Of a stretch of 64,000 nucleotides of DNA, positions 50,411-59,213 are shown piece by piece. Source of the stretch: Candidatus Poribacteria bacterium (lineage in GTDB: Bacteria > Poribacteria > WGA-4E > WGA-3G). A program made the translations under genes and the position numbers. The first letter of the stretch is position 1. The number at the start of each line of letters is the position of its first letter. The notes beneath the pieces are model-generated. The model saw nothing but the letters and a program-made list of their open reading frames with translations. It did not search any database and was not told the origin of the DNA. The stretch spans positions 25,644-89,643 of the forward strand of contig JAJDTM010000044.1 of NCBI GenBank assembly GCA_022827185.1, given 5' to 3'.

Positions 50411-51592
50411 TTACTCTTTCTCGCCTAATATTACTGTACAGTGTTGTTCGGAGCCGTTTCTACCGATTTTGAGTTGGATCTTCGTGGTGGGGCGCTCAGT
50501 CACAACGCATCTCAACAGTTCATCATAGGAGCGTACGGGCACTTTGTTAAATTCGAGGATAAGATCTCTCGGTAAAAGTCCACTTTTGTGTGCCGGGCTG
50601 CCTTCAACCACACCCGTAACGAAGACCCCTACTTCACTGACATCAACTTCAACGCCGAGCCAGCCGCGTGCTACCTTTCCGTGTTCAATGATTTCTTCGG
50701 CAACTGCGCGAACTGTCTCCATCGGCATCGCAAAGGTAATCTCCTGCATGCGATTTTTTTGTGATCGTTCTTGAACAAGGAGTTGTGCGATGTCGGGACT
50801 GACCCCTTGCTGGCGAAGCGTGTTAGCCAATGCATTGGTGGTATCAGGCGGCTCTGTTAACACAGCAAATATCATTCCGACAATCTCTCCTGAGGTGTTT
50901 ATGACAGCACCGCCGCTGTTGCCCGGTGTAACCGCTGCATTGATTTTAATCAATTCCCCACACATCTGATTTGGTAAGGTATCCCACCCGCCCACGATGC
51001 CGAAAGAGATGATCGGGCTCTGTCCGTAAGAACTGCCTATCGTTACAACCCAGGAACCTGTGTTGATTTTTGAGGAGTCACCCCACTTCACTGGGCCTGT
51101 GGTTTTAGATGTGCTCGGTATGCGTGTCTTACGCCGGGACAGCGCGCGGGACAGCGCGGGGGCTGCGCTTTTAGCCTTCTGTGAATGTAGGGTTTTTAGA
51201 TGTGCCTCCACGACTCGGAGTACCGCGATGTCCGTGAATATATCGGTGCCGATGAGTTCAGCTGCAGAAACTGCGCCGTCGTTAAAGATAACCTCAACCT
51301 TGCTGGGTGTTTCCATCTCAAATGTCGTTGTCACGACGTGTCCGGTGGCATTAATAACAATGCCGGAACCGATCTCTTGGCGGGTAAATACCGACTTTTC
51401 AGCGTTTGGTGGGATCATCTGCGTCGCTACAACTTTCACGACGGCGGAATGCGCGTCAGTGACGACCTTCTGGAATTCTTTTTCGAGCAGCTGCAGGGTG
51501 TTTTCATTGGCGATACTGGGGGTGACCGCATAGAAAAGTAGGCTGAACATTCCGATTATGAATTGTTGACGTTTTGATGCTATTGCGTACAT
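50411..51592 (-). CDS. HtrA/DegP-like serine protease with PDZ domain, catalytic histidine apparently missing
   Basis: The 393-residue protein has a signal peptide, a trypsin-like domain and a C-terminal PDZ (GWLGVEVDVSEVGVFVTGVV, ...SPAHKSGLLPRDLILEFN). The nucleophile block VTPGNSGGAVIN and the Asp block TDIAVLRV are present. The His block, normally VTNxHV, reads GHVVTTTFEMETPSK. An insert of about 30 residues (ALSRALSRRKTR, encoded by two GGGACAGCGCG direct repeats) lies between the Asp and Ser blocks. The protein may be an inactive chaperone or use another residue. It is the last gene of the sigma/anti-sigma cluster. Confidence 0.78.
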   Translation of the reverse strand: MYAIASKRQQFIIGMFSLLFYAVTPSIANENTLQLLEKEFQKVVTDAHSAVVKVVATQMIPPNAEKSVFTRQEIGSGIVINATGHVVTTTFEMETPSKVEVIFNDGAVSAAELIGTDIFTDIAVLRVVEAHLKTLHSQKAKSAAPALSRALSRRKTRIPSTSKTTGPVKWGDSSKINTGSWVVTIGSSYGQSPIISFGIVGGWDTLPNQMCGELIKINAAVTPGNSGGAVINTSGEIVGMIFAVLTEPPDTTNALANTLRQQGVSPDIAQLLVQERSQKNRMQEITFAMPMETVRAVAEEIIEHGKVARGWLGVEVDVSEVGVFVTGVVEGSPAHKSGLLPRDLILEFNKVPVRSYDELLRCVVTERPTTKIQLKIGRNGSEQHCTVILGEKE

Positions 51593-51626
51593 GTGTTATT
51601 TCCTTAAATTGCCTATGTATTGATCA

Positions 51627-51826
51627 TAGGACGGACGCATTTTTCCATGTTTTAACCCCCTAAAGAATCAACGGTATGAATGCCTTATGGGCATTCCCCG
51701 CCCCTTATCAGGGGGACTTTAAGTCCGACGCACTCTGCAGGCGGGGTTTTAAACCCTGAAGAAATACTTTCTTCGCATTGGATTTTAGCGTTTGCAAAAA
51801 CCCTGCAGTGGGGCTGCGTAAGTCCT
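51627..51826. mobile_element. composite element: long core plus core type 2 between inverted ends
   Basis: The left end TAGGACGGACGCA (51627-51639) and the right end TGCGTAAGTCCT (51815-51826) enclose two core types: AACCCCCTAAAGAATCAACG with the TTATCAGGGGGACTTTAAG end, then GTCCGACGCA and the GCGGGGTTTTAAACCC/CCCTGCAG core of the 13903-14027 element in reverse. It sits between the anti-sigma and protease genes. Confidence 0.75.
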
Positions 51827-51833
51827 TGATCAA

Positions 51834-52424
51834 TTAAAGCCCGCCACTGGTGGAGGTAGTGGTATAACTTACCTGCTTTAACATATAACGCTGCTGCATC
51901 GGTTGCCGCGGCGTTGAAATGATACTGCCCCGTAAAAACTGACTGCCGTCTCTGCTAAAACGTGGTAAACTTTCTGGCAGGACCTCAGGCGACGTTACTA
52001 TCTGCCCGCTTTGAGACATAGGTGCTACTGGTGTTGAACGGAGGTCTTGATTGAAGAAGGAGCCATCTTGGTAGAAAAAGGTCCCAGCTGCAGCGAGAAT
52101 CAATGCCATGATACCGCTGAACGCCCATCTTGGACGACGGAGGACATCTAACAACTTGCCCCAACCTGTTGCCACACTTTCCTTAACACTACCCGGTTCG
52201 CGTTCTTCTGTAGCGAGGCGTTGTTGTAACGTTGACATAAAGTACGGCGAAGGGTCTATCTGCGGCAATTGCTGTACCGCCTTAACAGACTCTTGGAATC
52301 GAGTATATTCGTGTTGACACGCTTCACATACTGCGAGGTGCTCTTCAAAACGGTGCAGCGTCTGATAGTCGAGTGTGTCTTCAAAGTGGGCAGAGAAGTG
52401 TTCCTCAGCCTGTAAGCAGTTCAT
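51834..52424 (-). CDS. anti-sigma factor with N-terminal zinc-binding (zf-HC2/ZAS) domain
   Basis: The 196-residue product begins MNCLQAEEHFSAHFEDTLD and has HLAVCEACQHEYTRF, the HxxxCxxC motif of zinc-containing anti-sigma factors. One TM helix (AFSGIMALILAAAGTFFYQ, residues ~97-116) follows, with the C-terminal part in the periplasm. It should sequester the adjacent ECF sigma until an envelope signal triggers release or proteolysis. The sigma stop and this start are 17 bases apart. Confidence 0.85.
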   Translation of the reverse strand: MNCLQAEEHFSAHFEDTLDYQTLHRFEEHLAVCEACQHEYTRFQESVKAVQQLPQIDPSPYFMSTLQQRLATEEREPGSVKESVATGWGKLLDVLRRPRWAFSGIMALILAAAGTFFYQDGSFFNQDLRSTPVAPMSQSGQIVTSPEVLPESLPRFSRDGSQFLRGSIISTPRQPMQQRYMLKQVSYTTTSTSGGL

Positions 52425-52441
52425 AGCGTGCTCCTAAAACA

Positions 52442-53041
52442 TCAAATGAAAGGTTTTAACTTTTCCTTAAGCATAAGCCGTGCGCGGTTGATGCGAGATT
52501 TCGTTGTGCCGCTCCGAAGTTCGAGTACCTCACTGATTTCATCGTAACTTAGTCCTTGTAGATCACGAAGCACAAGTGGGAGTCGATACTGTTCTGGTAG
52601 TTCTGCGATTGCGTTTTGGATAGCGTTCCGTAATTCTTTGCGTTCGAGTGCGACTTCTGGTTCAAAAGCCGGATTCGCGGGGGCACTTGCAATCAGATCG
52701 ATCTGTTCTGCGTCTCCGTCACTATCGCTTCCGCTGTTCACGACGTTGTCAACTCTGTACCGGTCACGTCGCCCTCGGTTTCGTAGTTCATTTTTGCAAA
52801 GATTCGAGGCGATGTGATACATCCACGTCTTAAAATGCGCACCTTCCGATTGATAGCGGTTTGCTGCTTTAAAGATACGGATGAATGTCTCCTGCGCGAG
52901 GTCCTCGGCACTATCCCTGTCATTAATGAACCGAGCGATGAAATTGACGAGCGGCTGCTGATGCCGGCGTACAAGAAGCGTAAACGCGTTTTCATCCCCT
53001 TTTTGGTAGCGTTCCATTAGTTCATCGTCTAAGTCAGGCAT
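52442..53041 (-). CDS. ECF subfamily RNA polymerase sigma factor (RpoE-like)
   Basis: The ATG at 53041 is preceded by GGAGG. The 199-residue product has region 2 (GDENAFTLLVRRHQQPLVNF, FIRIFKAANRYQSEGAHFKT with MYHIASNLCKNELR) and region 4 (LPEQYRLPLVLRDLQGLSYD, then EVLELRSGTTKSRINRARLM with a helix-turn-helix). It directs RNA polymerase to a regulon that is not deducible here. Downstream are the anti-sigma and the HtrA-like protein, an RpoE-RseA-DegP-like order; upstream is the TonB receptor. Confidence 0.93.
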   Translation of the reverse strand: MPDLDDELMERYQKGDENAFTLLVRRHQQPLVNFIARFINDRDSAEDLAQETFIRIFKAANRYQSEGAHFKTWMYHIASNLCKNELRNRGRRDRYRVDNVVNSGSDSDGDAEQIDLIASAPANPAFEPEVALERKELRNAIQNAIAELPEQYRLPLVLRDLQGLSYDEISEVLELRSGTTKSRINRARLMLKEKLKPFI

Positions 53042-53109
53042 CGGGTCCCTCCGGAGGTGCTTGTCTATAATATACACCAAACAGGGGATTTGGTTGCAAA
53101 TTTTTTTCT

Positions 53110-55899
53110 TTAGAAAGTCTGTGTCAAGCGAATCATTGACAAACGTCCGATTTCCGGGGCACCGATAAACTGCTGATGCTGACGGTTCAAAAGATTTTGG
53201 ACGGTCAGTGAGAGGCGTGGTCTCGGCCCGATTGGTAGTTCGTAGCCGGCGTTTAAATCGATTGTGTAATACGATTCAAGATCGCCGACGTAAACGCCTG
53301 ACCTCACAGGAAAACCCGCCACAAAACGTGTCCGAAGTCCGACCCCTAATCCGAGATCAGTGTTAACGTACTGAATGCTTGCCCCAAATTTATTCTTAGG
53401 CGCGTTGAGCGCAATATCGCCGAGTCCGTCAACGTCTTCAAAGAGATCTTTACTGACAAACGAATAATTCGCGCCAAAACTTAAACTGGAATTAAGGTAA
53501 TAGGTGAAGTTCAGGTCGAAGCCGTTGAGCGAAATATCACCATAGTTCCGATAGGTCAGCATGACTGCGTTTGGATCTGCCGCCTGTTCCGGTGTCACTG
53601 TGCCGAAGGGGATAGAGGCGATCACTTTCACCAATTCATCAACGGGTGAACCGTTGCCGTTTCCGCCTTGGGCCGGGGCATCAAATGCAAGCAGAGCCTG
53701 TTTTAGGTTCGCGTTTGCGGGATTAGCTAAGCCGGCAGTCATTGGTCCATTGAGGAAAGCCCCTAACGTGGCAGGGTCCAAGAAGACATTCGGGGTTTCA
53801 ACGACCAAGGGACCGACGAAATTTTTAATCCTTGAGTGATAAACATCAGCGGAAAACGCTAATCTGTTCATGAGGATCCCTTTATATCCGACTTCATAGG
53901 TTTGCGTGATTGTCGGCTTAAGTGGATTAACGTCGTTTACATCTTCAACGTCAACAAAACTGCCTGTCTGTGGATCAAGTGCGCGTAAGACATTTTTTAC
54001 ACTAACAATCGGCTGCGGAATAAGGTTGTCAAGCCCATCGGAGAGTGCCTTAACGCTCTGCTCTGGGAGACCTTGCGCGGTTAGACCTGCTTTAAAAGTA
54101 CTTAGGACAACACCGCGTCCAACATTCCACATAACGTTGGTGAAAACAGGATCATTGAGCGGAATGTACGTCTCTACCGGAAGCTGTGCCAACGGCGAGA
54201 AGGGGGATCGAAACTCTGGACGCCCATTCGCACTTCTTTTGAAAGTGAATCCTGTTTCGGCGCGGACACCTTGTGCCCGTATGTCGATATTCGGACTGAA
54301 ACCTAACACCGGTTGAAAGTTGGCACCTAACTGAAATGCGTCTTTTGCCGACAAAATATCAAGAAATAGGTCAGAGGTTCTCGGCGTATTGAAGGCGCGG
54401 TTGTAAGTTACTCTGAAGTTATGGTCATCGTTGGGTTGGAAGGCAAGTGCGACACGTGGGGAAAGTACTATATCTTCAAGTTGGTTGTGGTCGTCAATCC
54501 GTCCGGCAGCAATGAACTTTAACTCCGGAAGGATTTTGGTTTCTGATTGCAAGTAAGCACCGATCTCGTTGATATTGTCGTCCTCTTCATTCATGCCATT
54601 AATTGTCCCTTCCGTATCGGGACGGGTCAACAACACATCCAATCCATACGTAAAGCGTTGCCAATTGCCAAAGTTATAACCGTGTTGAATCTGTCCGACA
54701 TACAGATCGGAATTGTCGATAGTCGGATCGCCGCTCCGCACGACATAAGTCTTGCCAGCGTTGCTCCGATTCCAAAAGGCTTGTGCAAAGAGATCTTTGT
54801 AAATGAACCGCCCTTGGAGGTAGCCGTATGTCCAGTCTTGGGCTTGACCGGCACCAATCCCCGTCAGTTCAATCCCGGTGGCTTGTGTAAAACCGCTGGC
54901 GACAATAGCGGTTGTGTCAGTGTTTGGACTATAATCGACGCGAAATTCGCCACTGGCTTTGTAAGTGTCAAATATCAGTCCGCCTGTGCCTTCAACATCC
55001 TCTTTTGCGCGTCCCTCTTCCCAATCGTTTCCTTGAAAATAGTTGCCTGAAAGTTTATAGCCGATCATCTCGTTGATAACGCCTGCATGTCGGAGTGAAC
55101 CCATAAGTATACTCCGTTCACCACCGCCAAGACTAATGGTCGTTCCTTGGGAGGTAAATGGTGAGCGAGTGATAATGTGCATGACACCGTTGGCACTGTT
55201 TGGACCGTAGAGTGCCGCGCCGGGGCCCGAGACGACTTCAATTTGTTCAATATCTTCGTTTATAGTCGGGATGAAGTTGTAGCTATTGACCCGCAGTGAA
55301 GGGACGCTGGCTATCCGATTATCCACAAGTGAGAGCAGCGAACCCGAAAAGACGTTGTTGAAGCCACGAACGACAACATACGATGTCCCAATTCCGGCGG
55401 TCATAACATCCACCGCACGTACCGATTTGAGGTGTTCAGTAACACTTGGCGTGACTCGGTCTTTTATTTCTGAATCCGCAACAAGGGCAACCGAGGCGGG
55501 TGCCTCGAGTACCTTTTCCCGGCGGCGCGATGCCGTAACGGAGACCTGTTCAAGTTGGATAACTTTTGAAGAGAGGGCAATTTCTATAGACTTCGTTTCG
55601 TCAGCAGCAAGCGCGACATCCGTCAGAACTTTATCGGCATAACCGGTAGAAGACGCGGTAACCGTGTAGGTGCCTGCAGCTAAATCAGTAATCGCAAGTG
55701 TTCCGTTCGCATCGCTGACACCTGTAGCGGCATCACCTGTTTTGGGTGTGACAGCAATAGAAACACTGTTTAGTTTGTTGCCTGTTTGGGCATCCGTCAC
55801 TGTGATGTTCAAGGTTGCGGCTTCCACCGACACTACAGCAAGCCCGAAAATAAGGCATAAGAATAATACCAAGGTACTAAGTAGGCGCAATGATTTCAT
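53110..55899 (-). CDS. TonB-dependent outer-membrane receptor with carboxypeptidase-regulatory N-terminal domain
   Basis: The 929-residue product has a signal peptide ending VEA. A CarboxypepD_reg-like domain follows (ATLNITVTDAQTGNKLNSVS, residues ~28-110), then the plug (KVIQLEQVSVTASRRREKV, IEQIEVVSGPGAALYGPN) and the beta barrel, which ends in Phe (RLSMIRLTQTF). It lacks a clear N-terminal TonB box, but EQVSVTAS is the usual region. It imports large nutrients such as glycans, siderophores or cobalamin. The neighbouring sigma/anti-sigma pair could regulate it. Confidence 0.92.
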   Translation of the reverse strand: MKSLRLLSTLVLFLCLIFGLAVVSVEAATLNITVTDAQTGNKLNSVSIAVTPKTGDAATGVSDANGTLAITDLAAGTYTVTASSTGYADKVLTDVALAADETKSIEIALSSKVIQLEQVSVTASRRREKVLEAPASVALVADSEIKDRVTPSVTEHLKSVRAVDVMTAGIGTSYVVVRGFNNVFSGSLLSLVDNRIASVPSLRVNSYNFIPTINEDIEQIEVVSGPGAALYGPNSANGVMHIITRSPFTSQGTTISLGGGERSILMGSLRHAGVINEMIGYKLSGNYFQGNDWEEGRAKEDVEGTGGLIFDTYKASGEFRVDYSPNTDTTAIVASGFTQATGIELTGIGAGQAQDWTYGYLQGRFIYKDLFAQAFWNRSNAGKTYVVRSGDPTIDNSDLYVGQIQHGYNFGNWQRFTYGLDVLLTRPDTEGTINGMNEEDDNINEIGAYLQSETKILPELKFIAAGRIDDHNQLEDIVLSPRVALAFQPNDDHNFRVTYNRAFNTPRTSDLFLDILSAKDAFQLGANFQPVLGFSPNIDIRAQGVRAETGFTFKRSANGRPEFRSPFSPLAQLPVETYIPLNDPVFTNVMWNVGRGVVLSTFKAGLTAQGLPEQSVKALSDGLDNLIPQPIVSVKNVLRALDPQTGSFVDVEDVNDVNPLKPTITQTYEVGYKGILMNRLAFSADVYHSRIKNFVGPLVVETPNVFLDPATLGAFLNGPMTAGLANPANANLKQALLAFDAPAQGGNGNGSPVDELVKVIASIPFGTVTPEQAADPNAVMLTYRNYGDISLNGFDLNFTYYLNSSLSFGANYSFVSKDLFEDVDGLGDIALNAPKNKFGASIQYVNTDLGLGVGLRTRFVAGFPVRSGVYVGDLESYYTIDLNAGYELPIGPRPRLSLTVQNLLNRQHQQFIGAPEIGRLSMIRLTQTF

Positions 55900-55926
55900 C
55901 GTATTAGCTCCTTTATAATTAATGTT

Positions 55927-55954
55927 TTAATATGATAGGAATAGCATGATCCAA
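55927..55954 (-). promoter_or_regulatory. possible promoter of the TonB-dependent receptor gene
   Basis: On the minus strand TTGGAT (55949-55954), a 16-base spacer and TATTAA (55927-55932) lie about 30 bases before the ATG. TTGAAC with TATTCC at 17-base spacing nearby is an alternative. Confidence 0.35.
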
Positions 55955-56001
55955 GAAATAGTTCAAGATAGAGTAATACTGTTCAAACGTGGCAACTTGG
56001 G

Positions 56002-56955
56002 TTACTTAAGGAAACTCTCAATCTCCGATGGGGTTGGCAGTGAAGGGATTACGCCGACCTTTTGGGTTGCCAGTGCGCCTGCAGCGTTTGCGTACCGCAT
56101 GATGGGATCGAGTTGCTCTCTTTCAAGTGCGGTGAGGTCCATATACTGCCTTAATTGTGCGAGCATGGCAGCGACGAAGGCATCCCCTGCGCCGAGTGTA
56201 TCCACGACCTTGACTCCGAAACCGTCAACAAAACTGTCGGCAAAACCGTTTGTGTAATAGCAACCGCGGTCGCCTAATGTAACAACGAGCAGCTTCACAC
56301 CGAGTCCAAGGATGAGTTTAATGCCGTGTTCCAAATCCGCATAACCTGTAACGAATTCCCACTCCTCATCTGAGATTTTGACGACATCGGCGTAGGACAT
56401 TACCTCCCAGATCCAACGCTTAGCATCGGCAGCGTCGTCCCAGAGCATCAACCGGACATTTGGATCGTAAGATAGGCGTGCACGACCGGCTTTTGCAGCC
56501 TCAATTGCGGCGAGCGTTGCCTCTCGGGTCGGTGAATGGCTGAGGCTGACGGAACCGTAGTGGAACAGTTTCGCTGCCTGAATATAGTTGGTATTAATTT
56601 CATCGGGAGAAAGTTGGATATCGGCACCCGGATGTCGATAGAAGGTAATGTCTTTCATACCATCGGAGCGTGTGGCGACGAAGGCTAAAGTCGTCCGAGA
56701 GATCTCATCTGCGATGAGATAGGTTGTATCTACATCGTTCTGTTGGAGTGTTTCTCGTAGGAAGTCGCCGAACGGATCCGCACCGACTTTGCCGATGAAC
56801 CCGACATCCACGCCGAGTTTGGCTAAGCCGACGGCAACATTGGCGGGTGCACCGCCGGGAGCTTTGACGAATCCGGGTGCTTCGGCGAGTGTTACATCAG
56901 GTGTCGTGGAAACAAAATCGATAAGGAGTTCACCTATACATAAAGCTTCTGGCAT
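56002..56955 (-). CDS. PfkB-family carbohydrate kinase (fructokinase/2-keto-3-deoxygluconate kinase type)
   Basis: The 317-residue kinase has signature 1 GGAPANVAVGLAKLGVD near residue 33, FIGKVGADPFGDFLRETL, and signature 2 KVVDTLGAGDAFVAAML with the catalytic Asp of GAGD. It phosphorylates a sugar or sugar acid using ATP. With the oxidoreductase 14 bases upstream on the same strand, it probably belongs to one sugar-catabolic operon. Fructose versus KDG specificity is not clear from sequence. Confidence 0.9.
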   Translation of the reverse strand: MPEALCIGELLIDFVSTTPDVTLAEAPGFVKAPGGAPANVAVGLAKLGVDVGFIGKVGADPFGDFLRETLQQNDVDTTYLIADEISRTTLAFVATRSDGMKDITFYRHPGADIQLSPDEINTNYIQAAKLFHYGSVSLSHSPTREATLAAIEAAKAGRARLSYDPNVRLMLWDDAADAKRWIWEVMSYADVVKISDEEWEFVTGYADLEHGIKLILGLGVKLLVVTLGDRGCYYTNGFADSFVDGFGVKVVDTLGAGDAFVAAMLAQLRQYMDLTALEREQLDPIMRYANAAGALATQKVGVIPSLPTPSEIESFLK

Positions 56956-56969
56956 AAGGATTTATTCCT

Positions 56970-58052
56970 TTAAAATGTTGTGCGTAAGTCTTGTGCTTGT
57001 CCCGTTTCTGCGGATCGGTAGCCAGCATCAAAAATCTCTATGACATGCCGGGCATGTTCCGCCGTGACGATCGTCGGTTTATCCTCGCGAATCCAGTCTA
57101 CCAGCTGCATAATATCCTCGTAGACGTGTGATTCCTGAATGTTACGATGCGGTCCCACGACGTGTGGTAACTCCCTTTTGGGTGCGTCAATCGGTTCACC
57201 GTTAAGAGTGCTGCCTTCAATGGCTCCGGCTGTACCGTGAATTGCCAACCCGCCTTTGATTCCGTGTCCCGCTGCGGCACCGTAGATAAAACCGAAGAAA
57301 GCATTGCCGAAGTCGAGCAGGATAAAGGTGTTATCGTCCATATCGCAGGGAAGCATTTCGCCTCGGAATTCGCGTTCCTTGACACGCACGCCGGAGAAAG
57401 CGGTTACGCGCTTCACGGGGCCAAGGATACCGGTCATCGTGTGTAGACCGTAGACGGTCATATCATAGAGCGGACCGCCGCCGGGTTTGCGGAAATACCA
57501 TGCTGGGTTGATGTTCGAGAGCAGATCGTCACCGTGCCTCACGGATTCGTTTTCGTGGTATCGTCCGAAAGCGGAACCCGTGGCTGCCCAGGTCAATGTG
57601 CCGATAGCCCCCTCGTTAATGCGCCTGCGAATTTCTTGGTGGATTGGACGGAGCATCTGCCCCGGGGAAGCGACTAACTTCACGCCTTCACGTGCTGCCG
57701 ATTCAATCAGATCGTCCGCTTCATCGACGGTGGTTGTCATCGTCTTGTTGAAATGTGCGTGCAGCCCGTGTTCAATCGCGAGTTTGCCTTGCTCGTAATG
57801 CAAACCGATCGGTGAGGCAATTGTAACGGCATCTACATGCCCGTCTGCCAAGAGTGCTTCGTAGGTTTCATACGCATGTGGGACATTGAATTTTTCAGAG
57901 GCGGCTTGTGCCCGCCCCGGAACCGGATCACAGACAGCGGTTACCTGTAATCTATCTTGAACGTCGTCCTGTGTGAGATGCGGAAGGATGCCACGCACAG
58001 AGATACTCCCTACACCGATAACACCGATTCTTACTCTGTCAGTAGTTGACAT
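56970..58052 (-). CDS. Gfo/Idh/MocA family oxidoreductase with atypical EKP motif
   Basis: The 360-residue protein has a Rossmann fold (IGVIGVGSISVRGILPHL) and a substrate domain with GGPLYDMTVYGLHTMTGIL. The usual EKP lysine motif reads HFNKTMTTTVDEADDL, keeping the lysine (NKT) but not Glu or Pro. Substrate and reaction are uncertain. It lies immediately upstream of the PfkB kinase gene. Confidence 0.83.
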   Translation of the reverse strand: MSTTDRVRIGVIGVGSISVRGILPHLTQDDVQDRLQVTAVCDPVPGRAQAASEKFNVPHAYETYEALLADGHVDAVTIASPIGLHYEQGKLAIEHGLHAHFNKTMTTTVDEADDLIESAAREGVKLVASPGQMLRPIHQEIRRRINEGAIGTLTWAATGSAFGRYHENESVRHGDDLLSNINPAWYFRKPGGGPLYDMTVYGLHTMTGILGPVKRVTAFSGVRVKEREFRGEMLPCDMDDNTFILLDFGNAFFGFIYGAAAGHGIKGGLAIHGTAGAIEGSTLNGEPIDAPKRELPHVVGPHRNIQESHVYEDIMQLVDWIREDKPTIVTAEHARHVIEIFDAGYRSAETGQAQDLRTTF

Positions 58053-58075
58053 AATATTCCTCCAATTTTATGTGG

Positions 58076-58162
58076 TTTTCAGTTTTCAGTTACGCTGATG
58101 TAGCGATTGCGTTTTGTGGTTCTGACACAGGGAACCCTTAACAGAGAACCGAAGACTGACAA
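58076..58162. repeat. imperfect inverted repeat of the TTGTCAGTTGTCGGTT family
   Basis: TTTTCAGTTTTCAGTT (58076-58091) faces AACCGAAGACTGACAA (58147-58162). It is related to the 19386-19474 unit and fills the gap before the epimerase stop. Confidence 0.5.
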
Positions 58163-58168
58163 CCCGTA

Positions 58169-59053
58169 CTACTCTCGCCACGATGTTTCGTGTTGCCAGC
58201 CGACAGCACTTTTGAGTTTGTCGCAATTGATGAACGATTGATGTCCCTGAAGTGTTCTCACTTTCGGAAGGAATTCAGGTTTAAAACGTTCAACCAGTTC
58301 TTGAGAAGGTTCCAAGGCGGAGGTATCATCAGCGTTAAGAAAATAGACATCGTGCAGCGGCAGCGTATCTGCCTTTTCCATAATCAAGCGGTGTGCACTG
58401 GCGACATCCTCACTCCCTACCCAACACCAGAGCCACGGTGTCCAAGCGGTTGTCGGTTTGGCATTTTCTGCCATCTGCTTTCGCCGTTCTTCCGGGCTGA
58501 TACCTGCCGGACGCGTAATATACGTGCGGATACCGTAGGCACGGGTATAACTTGCTAAAAGGTCTTCGCCGCAGCGTTTAGAGAAGCTATAGGAATCTTC
58601 AGGGTAACACGGGTGTTCTTCATCTATGGGTAGGTAGTCTATCGGAATATGGGTTTTGCTGATTCGGAAACCGTGCCCTAATGCGCAATTACTGCCGGAC
58701 ATCACGACTGTTTGAACATCTGCCTCAATCGCGGCTTGCATGAGATAGTATGTGCCGAGCATGTTCGTTTTGAAGGTAGCATCAAAAGGGATGCCTCTCT
58801 CTTCAGCATTTGCCCGTAAATCTGGGTGGTCTACGGGTCCCGGTTGTGCGCCGAGGTGTTGAATCGCGTCCACACCTTCAACGGCACGCTGACAGTCCTC
58901 AAATTTGTTTAGGTCGCCTTGAATAAAGGGTAGATGCGAGAATTCATCGGGTGGCGTTCTGCGCGACATCAGTACCAGCGAGTGTTCCGATGCCAATTCT
59001 CGGATCACATATTCGCCGAGCCGACCACTCGCGCCTGTTATCAATACTTTCAT
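58169..59053 (-). CDS. NAD-dependent epimerase/dehydratase (extended SDR)
   Basis: The ATG at 59053 (MKVLITGASG) is preferred to one at 59095. The 294-residue product has ITGASGRLGEYVIREL for NAD, LPFIQGDLNKFED for the adenine region, GVDAIQHLGAQ, and YSFSKRCGEDL with the YxxxK pair; VMSGSNCAL supplies the catalytic Ser region. It may act on nucleotide sugars or uronic acids (uronate dehydrogenases are close relatives). It is divergent from the esterase gene. Confidence 0.87.
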   Translation of the reverse strand: MKVLITGASGRLGEYVIRELASEHSLVLMSRRTPPDEFSHLPFIQGDLNKFEDCQRAVEGVDAIQHLGAQPGPVDHPDLRANAEERGIPFDATFKTNMLGTYYLMQAAIEADVQTVVMSGSNCALGHGFRISKTHIPIDYLPIDEEHPCYPEDSYSFSKRCGEDLLASYTRAYGIRTYITRPAGISPEERRKQMAENAKPTTAWTPWLWCWVGSEDVASAHRLIMEKADTLPLHDVYFLNADDTSALEPSQELVERFKPEFLPKVRTLQGHQSFINCDKLKSAVGWQHETSWRE

Positions 59054-59121
59054 TTTTTTAATTATGGCTCCTGGGCATCGTTCCACTATGTTCACGATGG
59101 TGTCTGAGGTTGTTAAAAGAG

Positions 59122-59150
59122 TTGACAGTTCTACAAGTGTCGTCTATGAT
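59122..59150 (+). promoter_or_regulatory. sigma-70 promoter for the esterase gene
   Basis: TTGACA (59122-59127), exactly 17 bases, TATGAT (59145-59150). This consensus-grade site would start transcription near 59157, about 57 bases before the ATG at 59214. Confidence 0.78.
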
Positions 59151-59213
59151 GATTCACATTATAGCAGTGCCAAGAATTTTGTCAAGCGACGCAACCTTCG
59201 GAGGAAACTTGTA

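Noticed and set aside
51060..51533. 157-codon plus-strand frame inside the HtrA-like gene
   Set aside because: Antisense shadow with low-complexity Ser/Thr content; no ribosome-binding site or domain.
41055..51826. Repeated cores considered as a CRISPR array
   Set aside because: Copies are widely and irregularly spaced, palindromic, between genes, and lack spacers and cas genes.
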